Origin: Enterobacter sp. C2
GTDB taxonomy: Bacteria > Pseudomonadota > Gammaproteobacteria > Enterobacterales > Enterobacteriaceae
Assembly (NCBI RefSeq): GCF_019880405.1
Contig: NZ_CP082269.1
Location: 2,728,001 to 2,792,000, forward strand
Reading direction: 5' to 3'
Length of the DNA: 64,000 nt
Part shown: positions 30,115 to 38,554 of the stretch, in pieces
Position numbering within the stretch: position 1 is the first letter of the stretch
Layout: each line of letters starts with the position of its first letter
Position numbers and translations under genes: made by a program
Notes under the pieces: model-generated
What the model was told of the DNA's origin: nothing
Database searches by the model: none
What the model saw: only the letters and a program-made list of their open reading frames with translations

Positions 30115-30480
30115 TTAAGAGGCGTTTAGGATTGTTATCCGGCCATTTTGATCGCTGAGAAATCGGAAGTGGTACCAGTCGCCGTCTACCTGATAATTAA
30201 ACGAGTAGATATAGCCCTTATCAAAACGCGCTAAAAAACAGATGCCCGGCGCATGGACAGCAATCTCCTCCTCACCTACGGGAGAGTAGGTAGATTTAAA
30301 GTTATCCTTCGACGAGGTCAGGTTGTAGGCCTCTATCTCGCCATCCTCAGGCGCGGTTAAACAGATATAGTGTTCATAATGTCTGGTAGAGATATGGCCC
30401 GTATAGGGCGAGGGACCGTTGCTCCCGCAGGCGCTCAGTAAGAGAGAGATGAACGGTAATAGCAAAGCGTGCTGTTTCAT
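30115..30480 (-). CDS. Small lipoprotein of unknown function
   Basis: A 121-residue protein with a lipoprotein signal (MKQHALLLPFISLLLSACGS; lipobox LSAC, cysteine 18). The rest is a small beta-rich domain (HYEHYICLTAPEDGEIEAY, APGICFLARFDKGYIYSFNY) that recalls the enterobacterial lipoproteins annotated as putative T6SS immunity lipoproteins; this resemblance is from memory and unproven. The ATG at 30480 is preferred over one at 30519 because it starts the signal peptide. It occupies the E. coli yegT-X position. Confidence 0.7.
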   Translation of the reverse strand: MKQHALLLPFISLLLSACGSNGPSPYTGHISTRHYEHYICLTAPEDGEIEAYNLTSSKDNFKSTYSPVGEEEIAVHAPGICFLARFDKGYIYSFNYQVDGDWYHFRFLSDQNGRITILNAS

Positions 30481-30562
30481 ATCATCATCTCCATTATCAC
30501 GCGTTAATGCATCCGCCAACCTGCGACCCTATTTGAGCATAGTTAATTACAGTAAATATTAA

Positions 30563-30588
30563 CTACCCTTCCGTAAGTCGGAAGGGTT
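30563..30588 (-). terminator. Terminator hairpin after thiD
   Basis: The stem ACCCTTCCG-taag-TCGGAAGGGT lies 17 bp beyond the thiD stop on the reverse strand. The stem is strong; the T-run is weak. Confidence 0.55.
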
Positions 30589-30604
30589 ATTTATGCCTTT
30601 GCCT

Positions 30605-31405
30605 TTACCACCACGCGTGGAAATGGTGCACCGGGCCAATGCCCTGCCCCACCTCCAATGAGTCCGCCTGCGCCAGGGCATTGGTCAGCCAGGTTTTGGC
30701 TTCGCCCAGGGTATCGGCCCAGTTAGCATGGCGCGGACGCAGCGCCGCCAGCGCCGCCGAGAGCGTGCAGCCGGTGCCGTGGGTGTTTTTCGTGGCGATA
30801 CGCGGAGCGGTGAACCGTGTTGCCCCCTCCTGGGTAAAGAGCCAGTCCGGGCTTTCGCCGTCGGTGAGATGGCCGCCTTTCATCAGCACCGCTTCACAGC
30901 CGAGCGCCAGCAGCGCCCGCCCCTGCTCATGCATATCCTGCTCGTTGCGGGCGTGATCGGCATCGAGCAGCGCGGCCGCCTCTGGCAGGTTAGGCGTGAT
31001 CAGTGAGACCTGCGGCAGCAGCCGGGCACGTAGGGTGGCAACCGCCGAGGGCGTTAAAAGCGGATCGCCACTTTTTGCCAGCATCACCGTATCCAGCACG
31101 ATATTCTCTACCCGATAGTGTGCCAGCCGCTCCGCCACCGCCTCGATAATATCGGTATCGGCCAGCATGCCGATCTTGGTGGTATCGATACGCACGTCGC
31201 TCAGGACCGAATCCAGCTGCGCAGCGACAAACTCCGGCGTGATGCGATAGACCGATTGCACGCCCAGGGTATTCTGCGCCACCAGGGCGGTAATGACTGA
31301 GCAGCCATAGGCTCCGAGAGCCGAGAAGGTTTTCAGATCCGCCTGGATGCCCGCCCCTCCGCTTGGATCGGTTCCGGCGATAGTTAATGCATTGATTCTT
31401 TTCAT
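30605..31405 (-). CDS. thiD: ThiD, HMP/HMP-P kinase
   Basis: A 266-residue ribokinase-superfamily enzyme: substrate motif [20 protein letters not shown] at the N-terminus and the ATP/anion-hole motif [16 protein letters not shown] near 208. It phosphorylates hydroxymethylpyrimidine twice in thiamine synthesis and salvage. Its ATG overlaps the thiM stop (ATGA), so it is read from the TPP-riboswitch-controlled thiMD transcript. Confidence 0.97.
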   Translation of the reverse strand: MKRINALTIAGTDPSGGAGIQADLKTFSALGAYGCSVITALVAQNTLGVQSVYRITPEFVAAQLDSVLSDVRIDTTKIGMLADTDIIEAVAERLAHYRVENIVLDTVMLAKSGDPLLTPSAVATLRARLLPQVSLITPNLPEAAALLDADHARNEQDMHEQGRALLALGCEAVLMKGGHLTDGESPDWLFTQEGATRFTAPRIATKNTHGTGCTLSAALAALRPRHANWADTLGEAKTWLTNALAQADSLEVGQGIGPVHHFHAWW

Positions 31406-32190
31406 GCTGACGCGCCTCCATCCAGGTGATAAAGGGCATCAAGAAACGCTACAACAAAGGAGCCGGGGCCACGGCTCTCTGCCGCCGCCTCGCCTCCTGC
31501 AACGGCGAACAGGCCGCAGGCTGCCGCAACGCTAACGAGACGCTCGCCAGGCAGCGCACAGGCTGCCGCCACGACCGCCGACAGCGCGCAGCCGGTGCCC
31601 ACAACCCGAGTCATGATCGGCGCACCGCCGACGACCTTCAGCGTGCGGCTGCCGTTGGTGACATAGTCCACCTCACCCGTGACGGCGACCACTGCGCCAG
31701 TTTCCTGCGCCAGCTGCTCAGCGGCTGGCCGCGCCGCGCTGGCCGAGTCGGTGGTATCCACCCCGCGTCCGCCTGCGCTCATGCCCGCCAGGGCCATGAT
31801 CTCCGAGGCGTTACCGCGAATCGCCGCTGGCCTCAGGGAGAGGATCTCCCGGCAGAAGCGAGTACGAAAATCGAGCGCACCAACGGCAACCGGGTCAAGG
31901 ATCCAGGGTTTGTTAGCGTTATTCGCACTGTGGATCGCGGCGCGCATGGCATCCGCGCGGTCGGCGGTAAGCGTGCCAACGTTAATCAGCAGCGTGTCGG
32001 CAATAGCGCTGAACTGCGCGGCCTCTTCACGCTCAATTACCATCGCCGGGGAAGCGCCGATGGCCAGCAGAACATTAGCGGTAAAGGTCTGCACAACGTC
32101 GTTGGTCATGCAGTGAACAAGAGGGGAACGGGTACGAAAGTGCTGTAAAACAGACGCGACGTGCGCGTGGCTCAGCAGGTCAGGTTGCAT
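31402..32190 (-). CDS. thiM: ThiM, hydroxyethylthiazole kinase
   Basis: A 262-residue THZ kinase. Typical blocks: [35 protein letters not shown] and the catalytic [14 protein letters not shown]. It phosphorylates the thiazole moiety of thiamine for salvage. First gene of thiMD, directly below a TPP riboswitch. Confidence 0.97.
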   Translation of the reverse strand: MQPDLLSHAHVASVLQHFRTRSPLVHCMTNDVVQTFTANVLLAIGASPAMVIEREEAAQFSAIADTLLINVGTLTADRADAMRAAIHSANNANKPWILDPVAVGALDFRTRFCREILSLRPAAIRGNASEIMALAGMSAGGRGVDTTDSASAARPAAEQLAQETGAVVAVTGEVDYVTNGSRTLKVVGGAPIMTRVVGTGCALSAVVAAACALPGERLVSVAAACGLFAVAGGEAAAESRGPGSFVVAFLDALYHLDGGASA

Positions 32191-32235
32191 AGTTAGCTCC
32201 TGCCCGGCGCGAAGAAGGGACGCCGGCAGGCATCT

Positions 32236-32313
32236 GACTTCCCTACGCTGGCATTATCCAGATCAGGTGGTACGGGTATTTCTCAGCCTTCACGCAGAAG
32301 GGCACCCCGAGTC
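32236..32313 (-). promoter_or_regulatory. TPP riboswitch (thiM leader)
   Basis: The reverse strand begins GACTCGGGGTGCCCTTCTGC and contains the thi-box CTGAGAAATACCCGT and the ACCTGATCTGGATAATGCC arm, closing with GGGAAGTCA. It is essentially the E. coli thiM aptamer, which sequesters the ribosome site when thiamine pyrophosphate binds. It ends about 45 bp before thiM. Confidence 0.97.
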
Positions 32314-32451
32314 AAATTACATGTAAAACAAATGCTTAAACGAATAACTTACTTAGGTAACTAGTGTAACCGGGGCCACGGTTAAGGTGCAAGGAATTTA
32401 TGGGAAAGGTCTTCTTCCCCCACCTATCTCATATAATTTTAAGAGAGAGCA

Positions 32452-33030
32452 TTAACTTGTAGTGAGCTGACTTATAAAAAGCCCTTGTATTACCGCCCCT
32501 TTAAGATAATACTGAACACAGTTTCCCCGTATATAATCACCCGAGACCTTTGTATCATTACAATACATGATAATATCTTTTTTTGGCTTGTTAGAAAAAT
32601 AGGAAGATACTTTTTCTTTAGACGCATTTAATAATGGCACATCATTAATGGATACCTTCAACCCATCCTTAAATGCTTTACAGTTTGAATCCCCCGCTGC
32701 GATACCTATCGCAGTAAGATCCCCCTGACCCATTTCGTTATCCGATATAAACCAATAATTGACACCTTCACTTTTTAGACAAATCCAGGATGCTTGATCG
32801 TCTTTATTTACAGTAACGCCAGTATGTTTAGCAATATCATCCAACGTACTGGACTCCATTACATAACTTTCCCCCCCTATAATAACATCAGGTATCAAAG
32901 ACTTATTTGTATCATGTTCATCCGAGTAATTCTCTGTATCCTCATCATAGTATCTTGCCCCAAAACCTTCCATACGGACAGCGAAACAAGCATTACTCAG
33001 CAGGATTAATATTAACAGAGTATATTTCAT
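32452..33030 (-). CDS. Probable periplasmic immunity protein for the Tlde1-like effector
   Basis: A 192-residue exported protein with a signal peptide (MKYTLLILILLSNACFA) followed by an acidic, Asp/Glu-rich domain with cysteines (WICLKSEGVNYWF, GDSNCKAF, IMYCNDTKV, GNCVQYYL) that may pair in the periplasm. I recognise no family from sequence alone. It starts one base after the stop of the Tlde1-like gene, the usual place for Tldi immunity proteins, which act in the periplasm. The ATG at 33030 begins the signal peptide; an in-frame start upstream would not. Confidence 0.7.
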   Translation of the reverse strand: MKYTLLILILLSNACFAVRMEGFGARYYDEDTENYSDEHDTNKSLIPDVIIGGESYVMESSTLDDIAKHTGVTVNKDDQASWICLKSEGVNYWFISDNEMGQGDLTAIGIAAGDSNCKAFKDGLKVSINDVPLLNASKEKVSSYFSNKPKKDIIMYCNDTKVSGDYIRGNCVQYYLKGAVIQGLFISQLTTS

Positions 33031-33031
33031 A

Positions 33032-33399
33032 TTAATCTTCAACCACCAGAATCTTATCAAAACTATCATTAATTTCTTTACGATACCGAATATCTAATAT
33101 AATGCACCCATCAGAAGCATCTCGAGGGTGCTTCCCACTATTACCATGTATCATAAATCCATCCCTTCCACACATTTGATTCTCGATAAAGGGGGTCAAA
33201 CGCATTGTCATGGCCCGTGTTTTATGATGATAGAAAGCAGGCCCGATAGTGTAAGTACCTCTCGGCAAAGGACCTTTACCACTTACACACTCATTTGCGG
33301 AATCATTCCAATATCCCGGCCTACCTGAGTATTCAGCATTAATTTATAAGTACCATTTAGGTAGAATGCGCGTGCACTAACTTTATATACCCACGGCAT
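33032..33399 (-). pseudogene. Tlde1-like T6SS L,D-transpeptidase effector, frameshifted
   Basis: A DUF2778/Tlde1-type effector. From the ATG at 33399 (AGGAGG site) it reads MPWVYKVSARAFYLNGTYKL and hits a stop; one frame over it continues YSGRPGYWNDSANECV, PLPRGTYTIGPAF and the catalytic block FMIHGNSGKHPRDASDGCI, ending at 33032. Adding one base near 33330 gives a continuous 122-residue protein. Tlde1 enzymes alter or cleave peptidoglycan tetrapeptides of target cells. The catalytic His and Cys remain, so the break is recent or a sequence error. The ATG shares a base with the hcp stop. Confidence 0.8.
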
Positions 33400-33890
33400 T
33401 ATGCGACCTCCTTGCGGTTCCATGAGTCGGAATGAATAATATTCCCGTCCAAGTAGTGCCACGTAATCTTTTCATAGGCGAGGTAGAAAGCCTCAAGGTG
33501 GTTGTATTTCTCGTAGCGGGGATTGTTTATATCCATCATAAAAGATTCAACTTCGTTTACCCTTACGTTCTCCATCGTAACCCGGAAGTACTCTTCTTCC
33601 TGCCCGTTGTAGTTGATCCGATAGAATTTTAAAACAGCCTCTTTGAACTTCCTGCCTGATGATACCCCCTGATACAGATAAGGTGATGAACTATCCAGTT
33701 CCTTAATTACGAAGTAATCACCGTGTAGACGTTTACTGACAATCTTACCTGTATGGTCATCTATAGGTAAGTCTACGGTGTGCATGAGCTCTACGATCTC
33801 AATTGAACCTTCACGATCTTTTACATCGACAGATCCTCTAACGGCATTGCCGCCGTCATCTTTCAACCATAAATATACCGGGAGCGCCAT
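33399..33890 (-). CDS. hcp: Hcp, type VI secretion tube protein (orphan)
   Basis: A 163-residue Hcp of the common enterobacterial type (MALPVYLWLKDDGGNAVRGS, EGSIEIVELMH, EKITWHYLDGNIIHSDSWN). Hcp hexamers form the tube and can carry small effectors in their lumen. It is the first gene of a coupled hcp-effector-immunity cassette; no other T6SS structural gene is in the window, so the apparatus must be encoded elsewhere. AT-rich sequence upstream contrasts with the core genome. Confidence 0.93.
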   Translation of the reverse strand: MALPVYLWLKDDGGNAVRGSVDVKDREGSIEIVELMHTVDLPIDDHTGKIVSKRLHGDYFVIKELDSSSPYLYQGVSSGRKFKEAVLKFYRINYNGQEEEYFRVTMENVRVNEVESFMMDINNPRYEKYNHLEAFYLAYEKITWHYLDGNIIHSDSWNRKEVA

Positions 33891-34601
33891 CTTATTTCCT
33901 TATTTAATATTTTCAATGAAAAACAAAGTTCATTATTGACACTAACATTAATAGGATTTTATGAAAGCCTATTCCTATCGCAAAGAAGATCAATAAATCA
34001 ATCGTAACAAAATTTAATCGATTAACAGGTAGCTAAGCTAAAAATTAACCCTAGGCATTCACCTTCTGAATATATTGACACAATAAATATATACTTAATT
34101 AAATATTAATTGAATGGCTAAGCGGAACATATTGAAGTGGATTTCTTTTACTACATAAGCTAATAACTTTGCTAACGTTTAAAAGTACCTCTTTCAGTAT
34201 GGCAAAGGCCTGTTGCGGCTGAGAGCAAACATAATTCCCTTAAAAAGGCTTACACCATGCTCAAGCACTGCCTTAAGGTTTCTCTAACCTGGAGGCCTTT
34301 GCTCGTATCTTTTAGCTCAAAAGCCAGCCTCGCGTCGTAAAAACGTGCTTATTTTGCGGCCTGCTGTTGCGTTCAAGGCAGTCTGGCTCAGGCTTAACCC
34401 TCTTTCATCTTGAGTAAATACTTCTTTCACTCGAAGTAATAACCACAAAAAACTTACAGCCCATAAGCAATATTTTTTAGCTATTGATGCTTTTTGTGAT
34501 CTAAATCAACATCGAAAAAGGCACGGTCCGGGATAGTTCATTCGCGTTACTAAAAAAGATATACGCATACCTTTTCATTATTTGTAATGTGAGAAATTAA
34601 A
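33891..34601. other. Long AT-rich non-coding region between divergent hcp and the repeat-protein gene
   Basis: About 710 bases with no supportable ORF. The left half (33900-34190) is strongly AT-rich, as in H-NS-silenced promoters. The middle (34200-34390) is richer in GC and has an inverted repeat GCAAAGGCCT (34202-34211) / AGGCCTTTGC (34293-34302) enclosing about 80 bases, including a small hairpin AGGTTTCTCTAACCT. It could be an untranslated leader or small RNA. A CRP/FNR-like site is near the right end. Confidence 0.55.
34495..34510. promoter_or_regulatory. CRP/FNR-like operator upstream of the repeat-protein gene
   Basis: TGTGATCTAAATCAAC combines a CRP left half (TGTGA) with an FNR-like pair (GTGAT-N4-ATCAA, 9 of 10 with consensus TTGAT/ATCAA). 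It lies about 90-105 bases before the ATG. Which protein binds cannot be decided from sequence. Confidence 0.4.
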
Positions 34602-35855
34602 ATGCCGGCTATCGCATGTGTAAAAAAAGCACTGTCTGTTGTTACTTTAGGTGTCTTGTTCACTAGCTCTGCTTTCGCTAATGAAAGCTTCAGCATCATG
34701 AACGATCGCCTCTCCTCTGCACTACAAGACAATGCAAACAATAACAATGCGTCTACACAAACGCGTGTCAGCAAGGCTTATAATGACGCTAAAGGTGCGA
34801 TAGGTGGCCCAATGGATAATAGCAATGCTCTCGCTTCTGCTCCTTCTACGAGTACCACCGATCCGCATACATCCTTAAGCGTTACTAATCTGACTAATGC
34901 GCAAACTGATAAGATAAATAATGCTTTCGGCCAAACATATATCGATGCAAAAAACGAAACATCAACCAGCACCGTAGTACACGACACAACGATGCAAAGT
35001 CTTAAGATAGATCCGACGGGGAATCCTGTAAGCATGGTATCAGGGGTTAAGAACGACCCTACCGGTACACCTGTTTCGATGGTGGCCGGAGTGAAGAACG
35101 ACCCTACCGGTACGCCTTTTTCGATGGTGGCCGGAGTGAAGAACGACCCTACCGGTACGCCTGTCTCGATGGTGGCCGGAGTGAAGAACGACCCTACCGG
35201 TACGCCTGTTTCGATGGTGGCCGGAGTGAAGAACGACCCTACCGGTACGCCTGTCTCGATGGTGGCCGGAGTGAAGAATGACCCTACCGGTACGCCTGTT
35301 TCGATAGTGGCCGAAGTGAAGAATGACCCTACCGGTACGCCTGTTTCGATAGTGGCCGAAGTGAAGAACGACCCTACCGGTACGCCTGTTTCGATGGTGG
35401 CAGGGGTTGAAACTAATCCCACTGGTACGCCTGTTGACCAACTTACAGTAAACACTACCGTAGAACCTATTAGCTCACCAATTAACAGGGTTAACGAGGT
35501 TGTTAATAATCCGGTAGATAATCCTGTTGCTGTTGCTACTAAGCCAGCTAATAGCTCTATTAACGTTAATGCTAACCAATTGATGCCTGATACTGTTGTA
35601 CAGGTGGGGGACGCTATGACCACTGCTGGAGCAATTGCGGCCACTAACCCTACTGCGCAAATTTCTGTGCCAATGGAAAGCGTCTTTGATGTTCCTGTGC
35701 GTAGTAACCATAACGTTCAGACTCATAACTCGCATGCTAGTGGAGATAAGGGTCGGGGTGCTGAGAATGCACATTCCCATGCTTTCGGCGGTCATGGCTA
35801 TGGTAATGATAATTCTAAATCTGAAGGCTTTGGCGGTCATTCACATTTCCATTAA
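34602..35855 (+). CDS. Exported protein with tandem 15-residue repeats and His-rich tail
   Basis: A 417-residue protein I do not recognise. It has a signal peptide (about residues 1-26, ending SSAFANES), an Asn/Ala/Thr-rich segment (27-135), a repeat tract of eight near-identical units KNDPTGTPVSMVAGV flanked by two degenerate ones (about 135-285), an Asn/Pro-Val segment and a His/Gly-rich C-terminus (HNVQTHNSHASG, SHAFGGHGYG, GGHSHFH). No cysteines outside the signal region, no membrane helix and no known domain. The His tail suggests metal binding; the repeat tract suggests a spacer or surface stalk. AT-rich coding and its place in an accessory block suggest acquisition. Confidence 0.8.
   Translation: MPAIACVKKALSVVTLGVLFTSSAFANESFSIMNDRLSSALQDNANNNNASTQTRVSKAYNDAKGAIGGPMDNSNALASAPSTSTTDPHTSLSVTNLTNAQTDKINNAFGQTYIDAKNETSTSTVVHDTTMQSLKIDPTGNPVSMVSGVKNDPTGTPVSMVAGVKNDPTGTPFSMVAGVKNDPTGTPVSMVAGVKNDPTGTPVSMVAGVKNDPTGTPVSMVAGVKNDPTGTPVSIVAEVKNDPTGTPVSIVAEVKNDPTGTPVSMVAGVETNPTGTPVDQLTVNTTVEPISSPINRVNEVVNNPVDNPVAVATKPANSSINVNANQLMPDTVVQVGDAMTTAGAIAATNPTAQISVPMESVFDVPVRSNHNVQTHNSHASGDKGRGAENAHSHAFGGHGYGNDNSKSEGFGGHSHFH
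35049..35408 (+). repeat. Eight tandem 45-bp repeats
   Basis: Eight units of AAGAACGACCCTACCGGTAC-type sequence (45 bp, in frame) with few substitutions, some shared by adjacent units (for example GATAGTGGCCGAAGTG in units 6 and 7). Degenerate units flank them at 35004-35048 and 35409-35453. Multiples of three keep the frame when copy number changes. Confidence 0.95.
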
Positions 35856-35945
35856 TAATGGCGTTTTCTAAAAAATTTTAATAACAAAAAAACCTGCAAA
35901 TAACATCGCGTCTTAATTATTATATCAACGGCAAGGTAATAAATA

Positions 35946-36470
35946 GTGTTTGTTAATGTAAATAAAGGTTTAATTGTACTGGCTGTATTAGCATCTGTTG
36001 GCGTTGCTAACGCTGCCAGTGATGTATCTGTTGGTTATGCCAATAGCCGCGCTGCTGGAACAAATCTGAACGGCCTAAACGCTAAATATAGCTATACGCC
36101 AGAAGGTTCTAACCTCGGCTTTATCTCTTCTCTTACTCTCACGGGAAAGAAAGAGACAGCAGAGGAAGCAGGTTTTAAAGGTGAAGCTGATTATGCATAC
36201 GGATCAGCGCTGGTAGGTGTTCAATACCAGCTTAACGAATACTTCACACCTTACGTTATGGCAGGTGTAGGGCGTGGTGCGGTAAAAGTAAAAATTAGAG
36301 GTTACGGTGAGAAATGGGAAGATACAGAGAGAGAAAACGGCTTTGCTTACTCTGCTGGCGTTAAGGTGCATGTAACACCGTCTATCTTCCTTGATGCTAA
36401 TTATGAAGGTAGCAAAGTGTTCGATACGCAGGTTAATACATTCTCTCTCGGCGCTGGCTACTCGTTTTAA
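35946..36470 (+). CDS. Ail/OmpX-like outer-membrane beta-barrel protein
   Basis: A 174-residue outer-membrane protein: signal peptide (to about VANA, residue 23), alternating amphipathic beta strands, glycine-rich turns (VMAGVGRGAVKVK) and a C-terminal aromatic residue in SLGAGYSF, the barrel-insertion signal. The length and layout fit the Ail/Lom/OmpX eight-strand family. It starts with GTG behind AAGG. It follows the repeat protein by 90 bp in the same direction, and may be co-expressed with it. Confidence 0.8.
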   Translation: MFVNVNKGLIVLAVLASVGVANAASDVSVGYANSRAAGTNLNGLNAKYSYTPEGSNLGFISSLTLTGKKETAEEAGFKGEADYAYGSALVGVQYQLNEYFTPYVMAGVGRGAVKVKIRGYGEKWEDTERENGFAYSAGVKVHVTPSIFLDANYEGSKVFDTQVNTFSLGAGYSF

Positions 36471-36477
36471 TATCTCC

Positions 36478-36500
36478 ACCCCTGGTTTAGCCCAGGGGTT
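36478..36500 (+). terminator. Hairpin after the barrel gene
   Basis: The stem ACCCCTGG/CCAGGGGT lies eight bases beyond the stop codon and is followed by TTTATA. It is probably a terminator or attenuating hairpin before the small membrane ORF. Confidence 0.55.
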
Positions 36501-36513
36501 TATAAGGTGAAAC

Positions 36514-36696
36514 ATGTTTGATCTAACCTATTGCGAGATAGCGTATTTATGTAGCTATATCGCAATCATATCCCTCACGAGCTATCTTTATATTCATAAG
36601 CCCCACACTGTAATGTATGGTCATGTGAAAAATATCTTATATGCTTTCGTGATACTTTCGATTGTTATATTTATGACAACCCTATTAGCAAAATAG
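36514..36696 (+). CDS. Small two-TM membrane protein, hypothetical
   Basis: A 60-residue ORF with two hydrophobic segments (about 7-27 and 38-58) separated by a short basic loop (YIHKPHTVMYGHVKN). AAGGTG sits eight bases before the ATG. No family is recognised. It lies directly after the barrel gene hairpin, and its AT content matches the accessory block. Confidence 0.5.
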   Translation: MFDLTYCEIAYLCSYIAIISLTSYLYIHKPHTVMYGHVKNILYAFVILSIVIFMTTLLAK

Positions 36697-36991
36697 GGGG
36701 TAAGCTGTTAGGACTATTTACCCGCTCTATATTTTCTCTTCTTTAATTGTCCCCTGGTTTCCCTCTGCCTGCGCGCCTGCGCCACCACGGTTAGATAGTA
36801 GAGATCGTTAAAATTAGCGTTGAGAATCAACAGTGTCTCACGACTTATGAGTAAGGCTCAACAGCAGCGCAAACAGAGGCGATTTTCACTCGCGGAGGAT
36901 AAGTGCTGCTGTTATCAAAGGCTGTTTCCCGCGTCCGGTGCTGGTTACCCTAAACTTATTCATCTGAAGCCACTCATGCTATGGAGTATTT
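36697..36991. other. Intergenic region, end of the accessory block
   Basis: About 295 bases with no recognised gene. AT content falls from left to right, marking return to core sequence. It should contain the promoter of the oxidoreductase gene. Confidence 0.5.
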
Positions 36992-37999
36992 ATGAAAGCT
37001 ATCGCTATTACCGCAGCGGCGCAGGCCAACGGCAACGTTGATGCCCTACAGGACATTGAGATTGAAAAACCGGTCGCGCACGGCCACGACCTGCTGGTAC
37101 AGGTAAGCGCCATCTCTGTTAACCCGGTAGATACCAAAGTGCGCGCGGGCTTTAACGCCGACACGCCGCGTATTCTCGGCTGGGATGCAGTCGGCGTCGT
37201 GACCAGCGTCGGCGACGCGGTGACGCTGTTTAAGCCCGGCGACACCGTGTGGTACGCCGGAGCGCTGACCCGCCCAGGCAGCAATAGTGAGTATCAGCTG
37301 GTAGATGAACGCATCGTGGCGCTGAAGCCCGCTTCTCTGGACAATGCCTCCGCCGCCGCGCTGCCGCTTACTGCTATTACGGCCTGGGAGATGCTGTTCG
37401 ATCGCCTGGGCATTAATGAAGACGGCAACGAAGGCGACGTGCTGCTGATCGTCGGGGCAGCGGGCGGGGTCGGTTCCATCATGACTCAGCTTGCCCGTAA
37501 GCTCACCAAAATGACGGTGATCGGCACGGCGTCACGCCCGGAAAGCCAGCAGTGGGTTACCGACCTCGGGGCACATCACGTTATCGATCACAGCAAGCCG
37601 CTCACCGAAGAGCTGGCTCGTATTGGCATTCAGCATGTCACCCACGTCGCCAGCCTCAACAATACCGAAGAGCACTATCAGCAGCTGATTGAGGCGCTGA
37701 TCCCACAGGGCAAGCTGGCGCTGATTGACGATCCCGAGACGCTGGATGCGCGCCCGCTCAAGGCAAAGAGCATCTCTCTGCACTGGGAGTTTATGTTCAC
37801 CCGCTCGATGTTCGAAACTCAGGACATCATTGAGCAGCACCGCCTGCTGACTCGCGTCGCCTCGCTTATCGACGACGGCGTGATTAAGACCACCCTGGGC
37901 GAACACTTTGGCGCAATCAACGCTGAGAACCTGCGTAAAGCCCACCGTCTGCTGGAATCCCACCGGGCAGTAGGCAAGATCGTGCTGGAAGGTTTTTAA
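36992..37999 (+). CDS. Zinc-type alcohol dehydrogenase-like/quinone oxidoreductase (MDR superfamily)
   Basis: A 335-residue medium-chain reductase. N-terminal GroES-like part (VSAISVNPVDTKVRAG, GWDAVGVVTSVG) and Rossmann NADPH site VGAAGGVGSIMTQLAR near 157. The catalytic zinc ligands of true alcohol dehydrogenases are not in place, so it is more like the QOR branch (zinc-binding-type family 1). GGAG precedes the ATG. Its substrate is unknown; such enzymes reduce quinones or enals. Monocistronic. Confidence 0.85.
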   Translation: MKAIAITAAAQANGNVDALQDIEIEKPVAHGHDLLVQVSAISVNPVDTKVRAGFNADTPRILGWDAVGVVTSVGDAVTLFKPGDTVWYAGALTRPGSNSEYQLVDERIVALKPASLDNASAAALPLTAITAWEMLFDRLGINEDGNEGDVLLIVGAAGGVGSIMTQLARKLTKMTVIGTASRPESQQWVTDLGAHHVIDHSKPLTEELARIGIQHVTHVASLNNTEEHYQQLIEALIPQGKLALIDDPETLDARPLKAKSISLHWEFMFTRSMFETQDIIEQHRLLTRVASLIDDGVIKTTLGEHFGAINAENLRKAHRLLESHRAVGKIVLEGF

Positions 38000-38224
38000 C
38001 GCCAGGAATCATCCCAAAAGGGATCGCCCTTCTCAAGCGGATGGCTTTTTTAGCGATCCGCTGCTTCTGCTTTCTCCTGCATTTGCTTACACTTTTTTCC
38101 AAAGCACGCGCGAGCTTGATAGCTTTTGCTATTGCTTTCAGTGAGAAATCACAGCGATGATAGCGCGCACGTAATACTAAAGGGCCAGATGAGAACAGCC
38201 CGCCCGGCAAAATATGGAGAGACC

Positions 38225-38554
38225 ATGGGTAAGACCAAACTGATGCTTCTTGGTGCACTGCTGGTATCAGCGAGCGCCGCTTTTGCAGCGCCACAGACTG
38301 CTGCCGCCACGGGCATATCGAAATACGAACTGCAGGAATTTGCTGCTGACTTTACCAAATTTAAAATCGGCGACACCGTTCCGCCGATGTACCTCACTGA
38401 CGAGTACAATATTAAAGCGTGGCAGCAGCGTAACCTGCCTGCGCCCGATGCCGGCAGCCACTGGACCTATATGGGCGGCAACTACGTGCTGATCACCGAA
38501 CCCGAAGGTAAGATCCTCAAAGTTTATGACGGTGAGATTTTCTACCACCGATGA
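38225..38554 (+). CDS. rcnB: RcnB, periplasmic nickel/cobalt homeostasis protein
   Basis: A 109-residue exported protein: signal peptide (MGKTKLMLLGALLVSASAAFA) and the RcnB domain (GISKYELQEFAADF, DEYNIKAWQQRNLPAPDAG, YDGEIFYHR), colinear with E. coli RcnB. RcnB modulates Ni/Co efflux together with the pump RcnA. Here neither rcnA nor its repressor rcnR is next to it, unlike in E. coli. The ATG at 38225 begins the signal sequence. It overlaps the next gene by ATGA. Confidence 0.93.
   Translation: MGKTKLMLLGALLVSASAAFAAPQTAAATGISKYELQEFAADFTKFKIGDTVPPMYLTDEYNIKAWQQRNLPAPDAGSHWTYMGGNYVLITEPEGKILKVYDGEIFYHR

Noticed and set aside
35049-35408. Regular 45-bp repeats resembling a CRISPR-like array
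   Set aside because: The units are contiguous with no unique spacers, are multiples of three and encode a clean 15-residue protein repeat in an exported protein.
34778-35644. Long reverse-strand reading frames across the repeat tract (288 and 133 codons)
   Set aside because: They are mirror frames of the repeats in the forward gene and have no ribosome site or signal sequence.
36820-37041. 73-codon forward ORF before the oxidoreductase gene
   Set aside because: It overlaps the well-supported start of the oxidoreductase in another frame and has no recognisable content.
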